In this document: piece after piece, positions 19,001-28,300 of the stretch
Position numbering within the stretch: position 1 is the stretch's first letter
Layout of the letters: each line of letters opens with the position of its first letter
Source: Chloroflexota bacterium
Lineage (GTDB): Bacteria > Chloroflexota > Dehalococcoidia > Tepidiformales > Tepidiformaceae
Length of the DNA stretch: 64,000 nucleotides
Assembly: GCA_026702615.1 (NCBI GenBank)
Contig: JAPPBY010000012.1
Coordinates: forward strand, 62,001-126,000
Reading direction: 5' to 3'
The notes under the pieces: model-generated
What the model was told of the DNA's origin: nothing
What the model saw: the letters and a program-made list of their open reading frames with translations, nothing else
Databases searched by the model: none
Position numbers and translations under genes: made by a program

Positions 19001-19535
19001 TCCTACGCCTGGTGTCCTCATCGCCCTGTGGTTCCCATCGATAACCCAGATAGCCTGTTTCGGCGGCGGATGACCGCGCTCCGGCGCTCATCGTGCCCAC
19101 ATAGAGCGCGGTGGTGCCTTCGCCCGGCTCCGACCACGCTCCGGGTCCGTTGCCGTTCTGCGCCCGTACCCGGACGCGGTAGTTCTTGTCCGGCTGTAGT
19201 TCGGTGATCGTGGCGCTCGTCCCGGTCTGGTCCTGCGGACCGGTCAGCCACACCGCGCTGTCGCGGAGACGGTACTCAAGATCGTAACCGGTGACGGGGG
19301 GCTCGACGTCATCGAGCGCTGTCCAGGTGACGGTCAGCGCGTTGAGCCCGTTGTCGTACACAGTGGGTGCGCCGGGTGCGGGAGGGAGTGAATCTGAGGG
19401 CTGTCCTTGAGCGACCGCCGATTCAGGCGCTAGCGACAGAGCAACAAGGATGGCGCTCCCAATCAGCGCGGCGGTCGCTGACGCACCTCGGCGGTGGCGC
19501 GTTGGCCGGCCATGCCATGTGACCCGTGAATCCAC
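16086..19535 (-). CDS. Secreted FN3/cadherin/propeller surface protein (1149 aa)
   Basis: GTG start at 19535 with GGAAGG nearby. The N-terminus is a Sec signal peptide (core TAALIGSAILVALSLA, cleavage near AVAQG). The domains in order are FN3 (about 48-142), a beta-sandwich unit with conserved W/Y positions (about 150-350), a cadherin-like repeat (about 410-510), a tandem-95-type unit (VDDEARTFEDQPVVIGVLDN), a further cadherin repeat to about 700, a 14-glycine linker, a six-bladed propeller (about 730-930), a cadherin-like sandwich (ARLASLSLRGVEIG) and the shared terminal domain (WLGYFPDLGAVPG, YWIAARDAVTW). From the linker onward it is closely related to the gene ending at 12771, in opposite orientation. 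Cell-surface adhesion or ligand binding is inferred. Confidence 0.9.
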   Translation of the reverse strand: MDSRVTWHGRPTRHRRGASATAALIGSAILVALSLAPESAVAQGQPSDSLPPAPGAPTVYDNGLNALTVTWTALDDVEPPVTGYDLEYRLRDSAVWLTGPQDQTGTSATITELQPDKNYRVRVRAQNGNGPGAWSEPGEGTTALYVGTMSAGARSSAAETGYLGYRWEPQGDEDTRRRNSFGGLVPRSVTYNGTEYQLITMAWCRCNRAGDYAHTTAMDLYSMFNVIPNDWVLRVGSLRLLLSDAVRPDLRQAGLKSYWPHIAPNFTYGSEYEVSFSRNPLLSSSGSGTIRGPLTAELLGLPQTHNGQSTFQFTLSFSEDVATGESDIEGEVFEVVGGTIRHAWKVRSPSHREWRIEIQPNGAEDISITLEANRDCDTSGAVCTEDGRELSQRVTAILTGPHPPMISGQTHFSQAENDAGVVGRFTASDPDSTRLTWQSPTGVDGAVFTMDGSGNLRFLRAPNFEAPADAGADNVYEVTVAVSDGLQLATHDVTVTVTDRNERPIAVDDEARTFEDQPVVIGVLDNDSDPDNGDSLTLRIVSAHNGAATIEGDRTVRFTPRADYHGDARVLYEISDSGGLTARAAAGIEIEAVNDPPVFPSPAASRAVSGNAGEGDRVGGPVRATDIERHALTYRMYGSAEFAIDAGTGQIRVAQDAVFDPSVLDTYVATVEADDGHGGVAEVTVTITVTPGPSTARQASGGGGGGGGGGGGGGPSGPTPSQADYEWTVKDDIDELDGAHDMATGMWSDGTTLWLLQNGSGADDAIYAYKLDTGERVAEREFALDERNRAPRGIWSDRETIWISDSGQDKLFAHDLARGERLPDRDLVLAPRNRDVRGTWSDGETMWVLDGGKDSLFAYDLDTGAFLAEHDLDAANGDPHGIWSDEVTVWVSDHGAKQLFAYRLPVVPDGPPNEPEPLDRVKDEDFTELSGASNNSPRGIWANGDFMYVADASDGKVYTYNMPDAIDARLASLSLRGVEIGDFDPERTAYKGAAGEGVTETVVTAQAMQRRTRIVVDPPDADGDAANGHQVALAGVAGITVRVTSADGTRQKIYRVVFEPTKQELALGPEWTALEWTGVDGLAINQAGLPEGVVAVYTWGGTAGVWLGYFPDLGAVPGRNTLTAFTSGATYWIAARDAVTWTIPLAGTP
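17394..17435 (-). repeat. Poly-glycine (GGN)14 tract
   Basis: Fourteen glycine codons on the minus strand link the cadherin stalk to the propeller. This is the counterpart of the 17-codon tract in the gene at 7534-12771. Confidence 0.9.
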
Positions 19536-19796
19536 TTACCTTCCGCCACCCGTGTGCGTTGAGCCAGACACAAGACGTGAGCGGCGTGGAACCCAGACCA
19601 GGGTCCTGAGCGACACAACTCAACCCGCGCTTCTCTTGGCCTCGAGGCAGTCTCTAGTGGCTTCCGGGGACGCGATAGGTCAAAAGGAACGCTCCGGCAC
19701 GGGAGAATGACTACAAGCGAATAGGCCTACGGAACCTAGCTGCTGCGCGCGGCCGCGGCGGAAGCCGCGGGCCTGGCCAGCTCCGCCGGAGGTGGT
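19536..19796. other. Intergenic region with a short recurring motif
   Basis: Upstream region of the 1149-aa surface gene, with no gene. It contains TAGGTCAAAAGGAAC at 19676-19690, a near copy of sequences at 31541-31554 and 60650-60664 (opposite strand), which suggests a shared regulatory site or repeat remnant. Confidence 0.45.
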
Positions 19797-19923
19797 GGTC
19801 CCTCGCCCCGACCGTGTTGAGGCCGGGAACCTGCTCCAGCTCCGGGAAGTACCCCAGCCACGAGTTCACATGGTGTAGACGAGCAGGCCGGCAGGGCCTT
19901 CAGCCGCCTTCGTCCCCTCGCGC
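19797..19923 (-). pseudogene. Remnant of the surface-protein C-terminal domain
   Basis: Directly after the stop of the LRR lipoprotein, the minus strand still encodes pieces of the terminal domain used by the propeller proteins: GPAGLLVYTM, then in another frame NSWLGYFPELEQVPGLNTV. Stops and a frame change interrupt it. The LRR gene may once have ended in this domain, or the fragment may come from recombination between surface genes. Confidence 0.65.
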
Positions 19924-22900
19924 TCAGGGGGTGTCCCGCTCGAAGGTGACCCCCGCTGCCTGGTCCGCCCCCATCGTCAGGATGCAGGCCGTCTCCGTGG
20001 CGGGGGTGCCCGCGCAGGCCCCGCTCCAGGACGCGACGCGGAACGTACTGTTGGGCTTGGCCAGCACCCGCACCAGCGCACCGCTGCGGTATGTGTGCGT
20101 TCCCGCCCCGGGCTCGATGCTCCCGCCCGCTCCAGCCGACGTCGTCAGCGTGTGCGTGGGCTCGGCGGCGCAGTCGCTCAGCCCGAGACTGGAAACGTCA
20201 CTGGCAGGCCCCTCCCCCAGTGCGGCCGGGATGCAGCCCGTGAAGGCGTTCCTCCCCAGGGAAAGCCAGCGCAGGTTCAGATCCCCCAGGACCGCGGGTA
20301 TCGCTCCGCTCAGCCGGTTCCGGTCGAGGTAGAGATAGCGAAGCGCCCAGAGGGTCGCAAACGAGTCGGGGATCACACCCGTGAGGCGGTTGCCATTCAG
20401 GCCCAGGGCCCACAGGTCAGGAAGGTTCCCCAGGGCCGGAGGAATCGAGCCCGTGAGCCTGTTGTTGTCGAGGTAGAGAACCTGGAGCCCCGCCAGCGAC
20501 CCCAGCTCCGCCGGAATCGAGCCCGTCAGGCTGTTCCCCGCCAGCTGCAGGCTCGTGAGAGCGGTGAGCTCCCCCAGGCGGGCGGGAATCGTTCCCGTCA
20601 GGCTGTGGTAGGTCAGCACCAGCCCCGTCACCCGCGAGGGCTCGCCGCTCACGGTCACGCCCTCCCACGACGAGATGGCGGTGTCCGTGCTCCAGCCGAG
20701 GGGAGCAGCGCCCCGGAGGGTGTCCTTCACCGCCAGCAGAAGCTCGCAGTCGCCGACCAGGCCGGGATTGTCCCCCGGGTTCGCCACGACCGTGCCCCCG
20801 GAGCAGTTCGGCGTCACACGCACCGTGACGCTCGCCGTCGCGCTGGAGCCGCCCCCGCTATCGGTTGCCGTGACCGTGAGGCTGTACGTGGGTGTGGTGC
20901 CATGGCTCAGGGCTCCCGCCACCGTGATCTCGCCGCTCGCGGTCCCGATGGCGAACGCGGAGCCGGTGTTGCCCGCCGTGATGGCATAGGAAACGGCCCT
21001 GTCTCCATCTGCGCTCCTCGCCTCGACCTGCCCCACGACCGCGCCGGCGGCGGCGTCATCCACAAGCGAGAAGGCGTAGCCGGGCGAGCCGAACACCGGC
21101 GGGGGACAAGCCTCCGTCTCCGCCCTGACCGTCGCCGTCGCTCCCCAGGCGGCGGCGTAGGCGCTGCCGTCACCGTGCGCTTCCACCTCGAACTCGTACC
21201 GCTCCCCGCACGACAGCGCCGCCGGCGTGAGGGTGGCGCTCGTGTCCGTCGCCACCCCGTCGCTCAGATCGGTCCACGCCCCCTCGACATCCGCGCGGTA
21301 GCGCACGCGGTAGCGGTCCGCGCCCGTGACCGCGTCCCAGGTGAGGGTGAAGGCGCCATCGGCCAGCGTCGCGCCCGGGTTCGCCGGCGCCGGCGGCACT
21401 ACCCGGAAACCGGTCGTGACGACCACCGGGCCGAGCTCGGGCTTGTTGTCGGGCCGGGGACGTGCGAAGGGCCGCGCCGCCGGCTGCTCGTACGTGAACA
21501 GGTTGGCTCCCGCCGTGTTCGCCGTCGGCGTGAACGTGTAGGTGGTGCCCAGGGGCGCGATGAGCTGCGAGGCGGAGACCGGTGAGGGCTGCCCCAGGGG
21601 CTTCAGCACCAGGGAGAGGCGCGTGTAGCCCTCCGGCACCGACGACGACGTGACGACCGTGTACTGCTGACCGCGCTGGACGTCGTAGCGACCGTCGCTC
21701 GCCGGCTCGAGCAACGCCGATGCGGGGATCTCTGACACCTCGGTGTAGTCGGCGGGCGCGCCGGCATAGACGGCCTGGATGCAGTCCGCCGCCGTGGGCG
21801 TGCGGCAGGGAGGCGGCTCCGTCACCGTGATGGTCACGTCCACGCTGGCGAAGCCGCCGGGAGCGTCCTGCACGGTGACCGTGAGGGTGTAGGTGGGCGT
21901 CACTTCGTGGTCGAGCGCCGCGGCCACGGTGATCACACCCGTGGCTCCGTCGATCGCAAACGCCCCCGCCTCGTTGCCGCCGCTGATGGCGTACGTGAGG
22001 GTGTCGCCGGCCGCGTCGGTCGCCGTCACCGAGCCGACCGTGTCGCCCGCGGCTGCGTCGTCAAAGACGGTGAAGGCGTACGACCCGGCCCCGAAGACGG
22101 GATGCGTGCAGTCGTTCGTGGCCGTGCGCAACGCCACGGAGGGCGCGCTCCAGCCGGTGGCGTAGGTCGTTCCGCTGCCCTGGGCGCTCACCCGGAACAC
22201 ATAGGTGTCCTCGCAGTGCAGCCCGTCCACCGTGTGGGTGGTACCGGTGACGGTGGCGCTGTCCTCCGTCCAGCCTTCGTCCCGGTCGAGGCGATACTCG
22301 ACGCGGTACGCGCTCGCGCCCGTGACCGCGCTCCAGCTCAGCGCGACGCTGCCCTCGGCCGCCGTCGCGGCCGTGGGGGCCGCGGGCGACGGCGGCGAGC
22401 AGTAGAGCAGCGACAGCAAGCTGAGGTCGTTCGTGGCCACGTCCTTGAGGGCCACGGGGATGCAGCCCGTCAGGCTGTTGCCGGAGAGCCGGAGCGTCGT
22501 CAGCTGGTAGAGCATCCCCAGCTCGGCCGGGATCGAGCCGGTCAGGCTGTTGCTGGAGAGGTTCAGCGTCGTCAGGCCGGAAAGCCCGCCCAGTGCCGCC
22601 GGGATGGTCCCGCCCAGGCTCTCGCTCGCCAGCGCCAGGCCCGTCACGCGCAGGGGCGTACCCCCGGTCGTCACCCCGTCCCAGCTGGCGATGGCGGTGG
22701 TCGTGCTCCAGTTGAGGGTGGCCGTGCCCGCCAGCGCTGCCTTGTGGTCCAGCAGCACCTCGCAGTCGTGTACGAGCGCGCGGTTCTCATCGGGCGTCGA
22801 CACGGCCGTCCCCCCCGCGCACGTGAGGGCCGGCGGTGGCTGTGCCGGCGTGAACGTCGTCGTCTCGCCGTCGCCGGGCGTGATGTCGCCATACGCCCCA

Positions 22901-24033
22901 ATCGTCCGGTAGTAGGCCCGCAGGCCGCTGGCGTTGACGATGCGGGTCGTGGCGTGGGCGTCCCCGGCGGCAGCCGTCGTGATGCGCGTCCTCAACGCGG
23001 CGAGTGCCTGCGTGTGCTCCGGATCCCCTTCCGGCGTCCCGTAGCGCACCGCTTGCACCACGTCGTCGTCGTCCGTCTGCAGGTCCCACTGGTCGACCGC
23101 CAGCCACGCCTCCACGGCAATGGCGTTGTGCGCTCCCAACGGCGCCACGAACACGACCGCTTCTCGACCGCCAAGGACGGCAGCCAGCCGCTGTTCGGCT
23201 CCCCAGACCATGAGATCGTTGGCCAAGGCGAATTGCGCTGGGCTACCCAAAGCGCCGTCCCCGAATTCCCCTACGACGTGAGCCCGGGCATACAGCTCGT
23301 ACGACATGCTCTCGCCCAGCCTGTCGTAAACGACGGTGAGAGAACCAGGACCGGCCCCGAGCAGGTATTCGGACACTGTGTAGTCGACGTAGCAACTCAG
23401 GAACAGGTAGTCCTTCGATATGCCGCCCCGTGCCAGCGCGCGGAAGCTTGCCCGCGTGCTCTCAGGGTGCAGGGGATCGAGGTCCTCGAGCACCTCCATG
23501 AAGATTTGCTCCAACTCGGCTGGCGGCGGAAGGGCGACGCTGGCTTCAAGGCCGAGCCAGAACCGTATCGCCTCCTCACGCTGAGTGACGGTGCGGGCAA
23601 CCCCCCGCCAGCCGCAGCGGATCGAGTCCGTGCTGGCAGTGCCACGGAAGGCCAAGTGCACAGGTGAGGACTCGGCGAGTCGCAGGCCCTTCTCCAGCAC
23701 CTCCTCCACCGTGGCCTTCTCGGGAATCGATGCTGCTCCCCCTCCCAGGATGGGAAACAGGTCGGTGTGGCTTAGGTCCCTCTGGCCGCAAAGGCGGGGC
23801 GCTCCACCGGATGGCGTGCAGGGCTGCCGCGGGTTGGTCGTTGTGGTGCGATCCGCGGGGCTAGCTGCATCGTAGGAGTGTGCCACCCTCAGCACATCAA
23901 TATTGTCATCGGCCTCTGCCCGCGCAGCCTCCTCCAGTCCACTCTCGTGCGACTGCTCGCCACCATTGCAGGCTACAGCCGCGAAGACGAGCACGACCGC
24001 TATGCCTGCCGCGATCCTCACCCTCGGCGTCAC
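19924..24033 (-). CDS. LRR/FN3/cadherin lipoprotein (1369 aa)
   Basis: Lipoprotein: a hydrophobic start leads to FAAVACNGG, with Cys22 as the lipid site. Residues about 60-390 form an unassigned domain. A plant-like LRR block follows (LTTLNLSSNSLTGSIPAELG, about 440-520), then FN3 (about 525-615), a cadherin-like repeat (about 620-720), a linker region, a second FN3 (about 880-970), a second cadherin repeat (to about 1080), a second LRR block (about 1120-1270) and a terminal Bacterial_repeat-type unit (GAGGSIEPGAGTHTY). Cysteines flank both LRR caps. It starts with GTG inside the stop of the upstream lipoprotein gene (GTGA overlap), so it is the last gene of a three-gene operon. Probable ligand-binding surface protein; the ligand is unknown. 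Confidence 0.88.
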   Translation of the reverse strand: MTPRVRIAAGIAVVLVFAAVACNGGEQSHESGLEEAARAEADDNIDVLRVAHSYDAASPADRTTTTNPRQPCTPSGGAPRLCGQRDLSHTDLFPILGGGAASIPEKATVEEVLEKGLRLAESSPVHLAFRGTASTDSIRCGWRGVARTVTQREEAIRFWLGLEASVALPPPAELEQIFMEVLEDLDPLHPESTRASFRALARGGISKDYLFLSCYVDYTVSEYLLGAGPGSLTVVYDRLGESMSYELYARAHVVGEFGDGALGSPAQFALANDLMVWGAEQRLAAVLGGREAVVFVAPLGAHNAIAVEAWLAVDQWDLQTDDDDVVQAVRYGTPEGDPEHTQALAALRTRITTAAAGDAHATTRIVNASGLRAYYRTIGAYGDITPGDGETTTFTPAQPPPALTCAGGTAVSTPDENRALVHDCEVLLDHKAALAGTATLNWSTTTAIASWDGVTTGGTPLRVTGLALASESLGGTIPAALGGLSGLTTLNLSSNSLTGSIPAELGMLYQLTTLRLSGNSLTGCIPVALKDVATNDLSLLSLLYCSPPSPAAPTAATAAEGSVALSWSAVTGASAYRVEYRLDRDEGWTEDSATVTGTTHTVDGLHCEDTYVFRVSAQGSGTTYATGWSAPSVALRTATNDCTHPVFGAGSYAFTVFDDAAAGDTVGSVTATDAAGDTLTYAISGGNEAGAFAIDGATGVITVAAALDHEVTPTYTLTVTVQDAPGGFASVDVTITVTEPPPCRTPTAADCIQAVYAGAPADYTEVSEIPASALLEPASDGRYDVQRGQQYTVVTSSSVPEGYTRLSLVLKPLGQPSPVSASQLIAPLGTTYTFTPTANTAGANLFTYEQPAARPFARPRPDNKPELGPVVVTTGFRVVPPAPANPGATLADGAFTLTWDAVTGADRYRVRYRADVEGAWTDLSDGVATDTSATLTPAALSCGERYEFEVEAHGDGSAYAAAWGATATVRAETEACPPPVFGSPGYAFSLVDDAAAGAVVGQVEARSADGDRAVSYAITAGNTGSAFAIGTASGEITVAGALSHGTTPTYSLTVTATDSGGGSSATASVTVRVTPNCSGGTVVANPGDNPGLVGDCELLLAVKDTLRGAAPLGWSTDTAISSWEGVTVSGEPSRVTGLVLTYHSLTGTIPARLGELTALTSLQLAGNSLTGSIPAELGSLAGLQVLYLDNNRLTGSIPPALGNLPDLWALGLNGNRLTGVIPDSFATLWALRYLYLDRNRLSGAIPAVLGDLNLRWLSLGRNAFTGCIPAALGEGPASDVSSLGLSDCAAEPTHTLTTSAGAGGSIEPGAGTHTYRSGALVRVLAKPNSTFRVASWSGACAGTPATETACILTMGADQAAGVTFERDTP

Positions 24034-25322
24034 CGCGCCACCGCCCTTCCGGTCCCCTCTTGCTCTTCAGGCAGAGAGGTGGTGTCGGCGCCCACGATCG
24101 TTAGCTCCCCGTCGCACTCCAAGACCTGGGGCCTGTAATCGGAACCGTCGCGATCGATGGTGTAGAGCACTAGGCCGCCACACGAGTGAGGGGCCTGCAT
24201 CGGCGTCATCCGCACGGCGAGGGTCCTGCCATCCGGTGCCCATGCCATGCCGAGCACCCCCCGGTCGGTTGGGCGAATGACCCTTATCTCGCCGGTCTCC
24301 ACATCGGCCGCAATCAACCCGGACCACCACCCTGCACACAGCACTTCCCGCCCATCCGGTGACCACAGGAACGCCGAGCACGGCTCTTCTATGAGCATGC
24401 GTGCCTCGCCGTCGGCAAGGTCAGCGGAGGAGTTGACGACATAGAGAACCGATTGACCGTGGTGCTGATCGTGGTACCCCGGGTGCGGACCGTTGTACGC
24501 CAGTAGCTGTCCGTCGGGAGACCAGGCAACACCCGACAAGGCTTCGATCAGCCGCGTCAGGTTGGGCCCGTCTCGGTCCACGACGTAGAGGGCGAAAGGC
24601 ACCCTGGTACCCTCGTCCGTTCCCACGAATGCCAGCTTCCTGCCATCGGGCGACCAGGCAGGGGTGCCCCGAATGCCAACATTCGGCGCAAGTCGCCGAC
24701 TGCGGGTGCCATCTGGATTCATCACGCGGAGCCCGGGTTCGGAGTACAAGAACTCGGTACGCACGAAAGCGATGCGTTCGCCGTCCGGGGATACCACGGG
24801 GTTGGTATCCTGGTTAATCGTCTTCGTCAGTCGCCTGACCTCCTCACCGTCGAGCTCAAGGCTCGACGAGACGATTTCGAAGTTGTGCTCGCCGCCGGAG
24901 GTCTTCAGCCGAAGCGTCGCATAGACGACGGTCGTGCCGTCCGGTGCAAGGGTGGGCGAGTAGTCGTCGGCGAATCGCTCGTCCACTCCGGAAGGGCGCG
25001 TGAACCTCCGAACCTCCACCTCTCCTCTGGTTTGCAGTACATAGAGGCCTCCTCCCCCGGCCCCCTCGCGGCTGTCCTCCCGCTCCTCTTGGGCCCGGAA
25101 GAAGAAGAAGAGAATGCGGGAGGCGTCTAGCCACACAGGCGTGTACACCGGTTCGATGTGACTGGGGAGACACTCATGGTCATTGAAGTCATAGCAGTAG
25201 CTGTCTTCCAAACTGGGTGGCACCATCCCGCTGGAGGGAAGTTCGCAACCGCCAAGGAGGACCGTGCACGCCACCGTCGCGAGCAAGCCGCTCATCCATG
25301 TGGCCCTGTATCGCCCGCTCAT
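24030..25322 (-). CDS. TolB-like PD40 beta-propeller lipoprotein (430 aa)
   Basis: Lipoprotein signal with lipobox LLGGC (Cys26). The body is a six- or seven-bladed propeller with recurring PD40 motifs: VVSPDGERIAFV, AWSPDGRKLAFV, AWSPDGQLLAY, LWSPDGREVLC and AWAPDGRTLAV. This resembles TolB and the propeller of prolyl peptidases, but no peptidase domain follows. There is no Tol-Pal context, so a TolB role in envelope integrity is not supported. Its ends overlap both neighbours by four bases (ATGA upstream, GTGA downstream), which points to translational coupling with the giant adhesin and the LRR lipoprotein. Confidence 0.9.
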   Translation of the reverse strand: MSGRYRATWMSGLLATVACTVLLGGCELPSSGMVPPSLEDSYCYDFNDHECLPSHIEPVYTPVWLDASRILFFFFRAQEEREDSREGAGGGGLYVLQTRGEVEVRRFTRPSGVDERFADDYSPTLAPDGTTVVYATLRLKTSGGEHNFEIVSSSLELDGEEVRRLTKTINQDTNPVVSPDGERIAFVRTEFLYSEPGLRVMNPDGTRSRRLAPNVGIRGTPAWSPDGRKLAFVGTDEGTRVPFALYVVDRDGPNLTRLIEALSGVAWSPDGQLLAYNGPHPGYHDQHHGQSVLYVVNSSADLADGEARMLIEEPCSAFLWSPDGREVLCAGWWSGLIAADVETGEIRVIRPTDRGVLGMAWAPDGRTLAVRMTPMQAPHSCGGLVLYTIDRDGSDYRPQVLECDGELTIVGADTTSLPEEQEGTGRAVAR

Positions 25323-28300
25323 TCGTAGTCTTTCTGATACAGGGCGTTGATCGCCATGATGTCGAGTGGGTAAGGCGCGCAGTCGGAGTACGTGCTCCCG
25401 GTATAGTCCATGACAGTCGGGGCAGCAGTCGGGTGGGATGTCACGTAGTCAAGCTCTGGGGCAAGGTCTTCCAGCTCTTCAATGCCGAGTCGTGCGAGGA
25501 TGGTTCCGGGTGTATCCCCTCCCTGGATCCACTCCAGGACGGTGATGGCGCTCTCCGCGCCAGCGAGGAGTCCACCGATGACAACCTCCGCTCCGCTCCT
25601 CTTCAGGCTGGCCCCGGACAAGCCCAGGGCATGTCCTGCTTCGTGCACGGCGAGTCGATAGAACCGGTAATTCCCCGTGGATGGATGACAGGTGTTCCAC
25701 CGAACCTCTTTTGGAACGCGGTGTCCACGGTTCTTGACTTTGCTCCAGTTGAAGAAAATGTCGGCCGACGAAACCGTGTTCCCGCCCCTGCTTCCAGAGA
25801 AGTAGCCAGGGGAGGTGACGCAGGCGCTGTGCGAGCCGGAAAGAATGCAGAGCTTGTAGGTGCTCGTAATGACTTCGAGGTCCTTCGGCACGCTCCTATC
25901 GACAATGCGAACTTCGCTCACCTCATTCTCGGCGTTCAGAACCAGGCCAACCGCCATGGCGTTGTAAATGCGGTCAACCACTCGCGTGACCAGCTCGGCA
26001 AGCGCGAGCGTGTTTAGGCCCTGCTGGCAATACGGGCGAAGGATGAACGCCCAGAACCCATCGCCGTCACAGGAGATGTCCGCGATGTCCACGTCCGCAA
26101 GCCCTGAGCGAATCGGAGGGGGGCAGTCGTCAGTAGTGTTACGGGACGTTTGGAACAGGCCCCCAGTCGACGTGCTCCAGACCGAGATCCCAGCTTGGAT
26201 GGCGTCAGCCCAGTTATCCCACTCGGCCTCTGGCATCGGGAATGCTTCGTCGCAGATGCGGTAGGCAAAGGTCCTGTTCGGGAAGTGGCCGTAGTAGGGG
26301 AATGTGGCAACGCGCTCAGGCGTGCCGGGACCGGCGTCAGGCCGTGTGCCTGAGGCCCAGACGTAGGCATAGCGACCCGAGAAGCCCGGCCGCGTAGGGC
26401 AGGGTGACGCCTGCGTGTCCTGGCAGGTGGGGTCCAGCTTCTCCTCGAAGTTGAGCTGGACGGCGTAGAGCGACCCACGGGAGAGGAAGTCGATGCTGGC
26501 GGTCCTGGTTCCGCCGGAAGTCGCCAACATTCGCACGTTGCCGTCGCTCCCCCAGGCCCCGAGGACGGAATCCGTCAGCCGCCAGGACTCCGAGGAGTGG
26601 CTGTGTGCGCCATAGGAGAGAAGCGGGCGGTACCGGATGGAGTAGCTGCTGACATCTCCCCGCGCCGCCCACTTGAGATTGGCGTGGAACGACGGACTGT
26701 TCTCCGGAGGCCTCGCACCCGCGTAGGCGTGTCCCGTCACGGCCAGCAGGGGGTTGTCGACGACGACGACCCCCTGGCTGGTGGTGAGTTCTATGGGGTC
26801 TCCCGTGTCCGGGGTGTACGTTCCTCGGATGCGGAACTCCAGACGGGGATAACGGACGAGCGGCAAGGCACCGAGGCTGTCCGGCCGATCGGCACCAGCA
26901 GCAACCTGGTCGGAGTCGTAAATGGACAACCCGTCGAGGTCGACTTCGGTGTGGAGAAGAGGCAGTGTAGCCGGAGAAACGCTGCCCCAGCCGGTCGCGG
27001 CGCTGCCTTGGCCACCAGTGACTCCCCTAGCTTCGACAATGTAGGTAACTGAGCCCGGGATGCTCTCCAGAAGGAGCGGTCGGGGCCACTCCCAGGTGAG
27101 CTTGATCCTGCGCCCAGTCAGGGGTTCGACTGAGAGGGCGGTGGGTCCGGGGAGGGAGGTATCGTCATTCACGACCGGAGCGGTGGCGGCCGCCATGCCA
27201 GTTGAGACGTCGTAGGCTGCTCCGTCCTCCACGGTCGCGATGACAGCGCCGTTGGGCTCGTAGACCATGTCCTGGACGGTCCTTACGTCGAGCTCCTCCG
27301 ACGTGCCGTCAGCGGGAATGGTGACAGTCTCCCGCAGCGGCGGCGTGCCATTCAGGAACGTCCCGCCTCGCTGGGTGACAGATACGGGGACGACCAGATC
27401 CCCGACCGGAGCGTGACTGGCAGTCACGGTGAACCTGAGGGTGTCACCCTCGGTCGCCGATTGACCGTCCGAAGGGGCTTCGTAGGCAATCGACACGGTG
27501 GGGCATGGCTCCGTGCTCGGCGAGAACGTCTGGTTCGCGTGCGGGTCGATATAGGCGGCCTTCGTGTTGACGCCGTCGCCGTAGGTGCGGACTCGGTAGC
27601 TGTACGTCGTCCCACATTCCAGGCCGGTCACGGGGAACTCGTAGCTGGTCGCGCCGGCAGTGTCGGTCACCTCGCTGCCGACTTGCTCCCACGAGAGAGT
27701 CTGGGGATTGGGACGCTCGACAAGGTACTTCGTCGCGTGCTCGACATCGTCCCACTTGAGCGTGAGGCCCGTCTCGGAGACCGCGGTGGCGCGGACGTTC
27801 TCGGGCGCCGGGGGAGGGGACTCGTTGTCCCACACGAACACCTCCGCCTGTCCGTCACCCCCCACCCGGTAGCCCGTCCCCTCGAGGACCGTCGCCGTGA
27901 CGTGGCCGTGGCCGTCGACGGCGCTGTCGTCGGCCGTCGGCACCGAAAGCGTGGCAGAGGGCGCGTCCCGCGTGAGGTCGACCGTCCGGTCGGCCGCGTC
28001 GGAGAGGAAGGACACCACACCGCCGAGCTCCACCGTCACGGACAGAGTCGTGCCCGCGGGGGGAGCGGGCGAGGCGGTCACGACGAGCTCCATCGTCGCG
28101 CCCTCGGTGATCGAGTCCTGGTTGGCCTCGACGGTGACGACGGGGTCGCGGGTCACCGTCACGCTGGCGGAACTCGGGCTCCCGACGTGGTAGCCAGATG
28201 ACGGCTGCAACCCCGGCTGCACCGTGGCCGTCACGGTGCCCATGACGTCGTCGGCCGTGGTCATGCTGAAGGTCGCTTCCGACTCTTCGCCCGCGCCGGC

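Noticed and set aside
20095-21585. 496-codon plus-strand open frame
   Set aside because: Also antisense to the LRR lipoprotein; Arg-rich nonsense sequence.
21907-23667. 586-codon plus-strand open frame
   Set aside because: Antisense to the LRR lipoprotein gene, whose LRR, FN3 and cadherin motifs are unmistakable.
24030-25322. TolB of the Tol-Pal system
   Set aside because: PD40 blades are present, but no tolQRA or pal neighbours exist and the gene is coupled to surface-protein genes.
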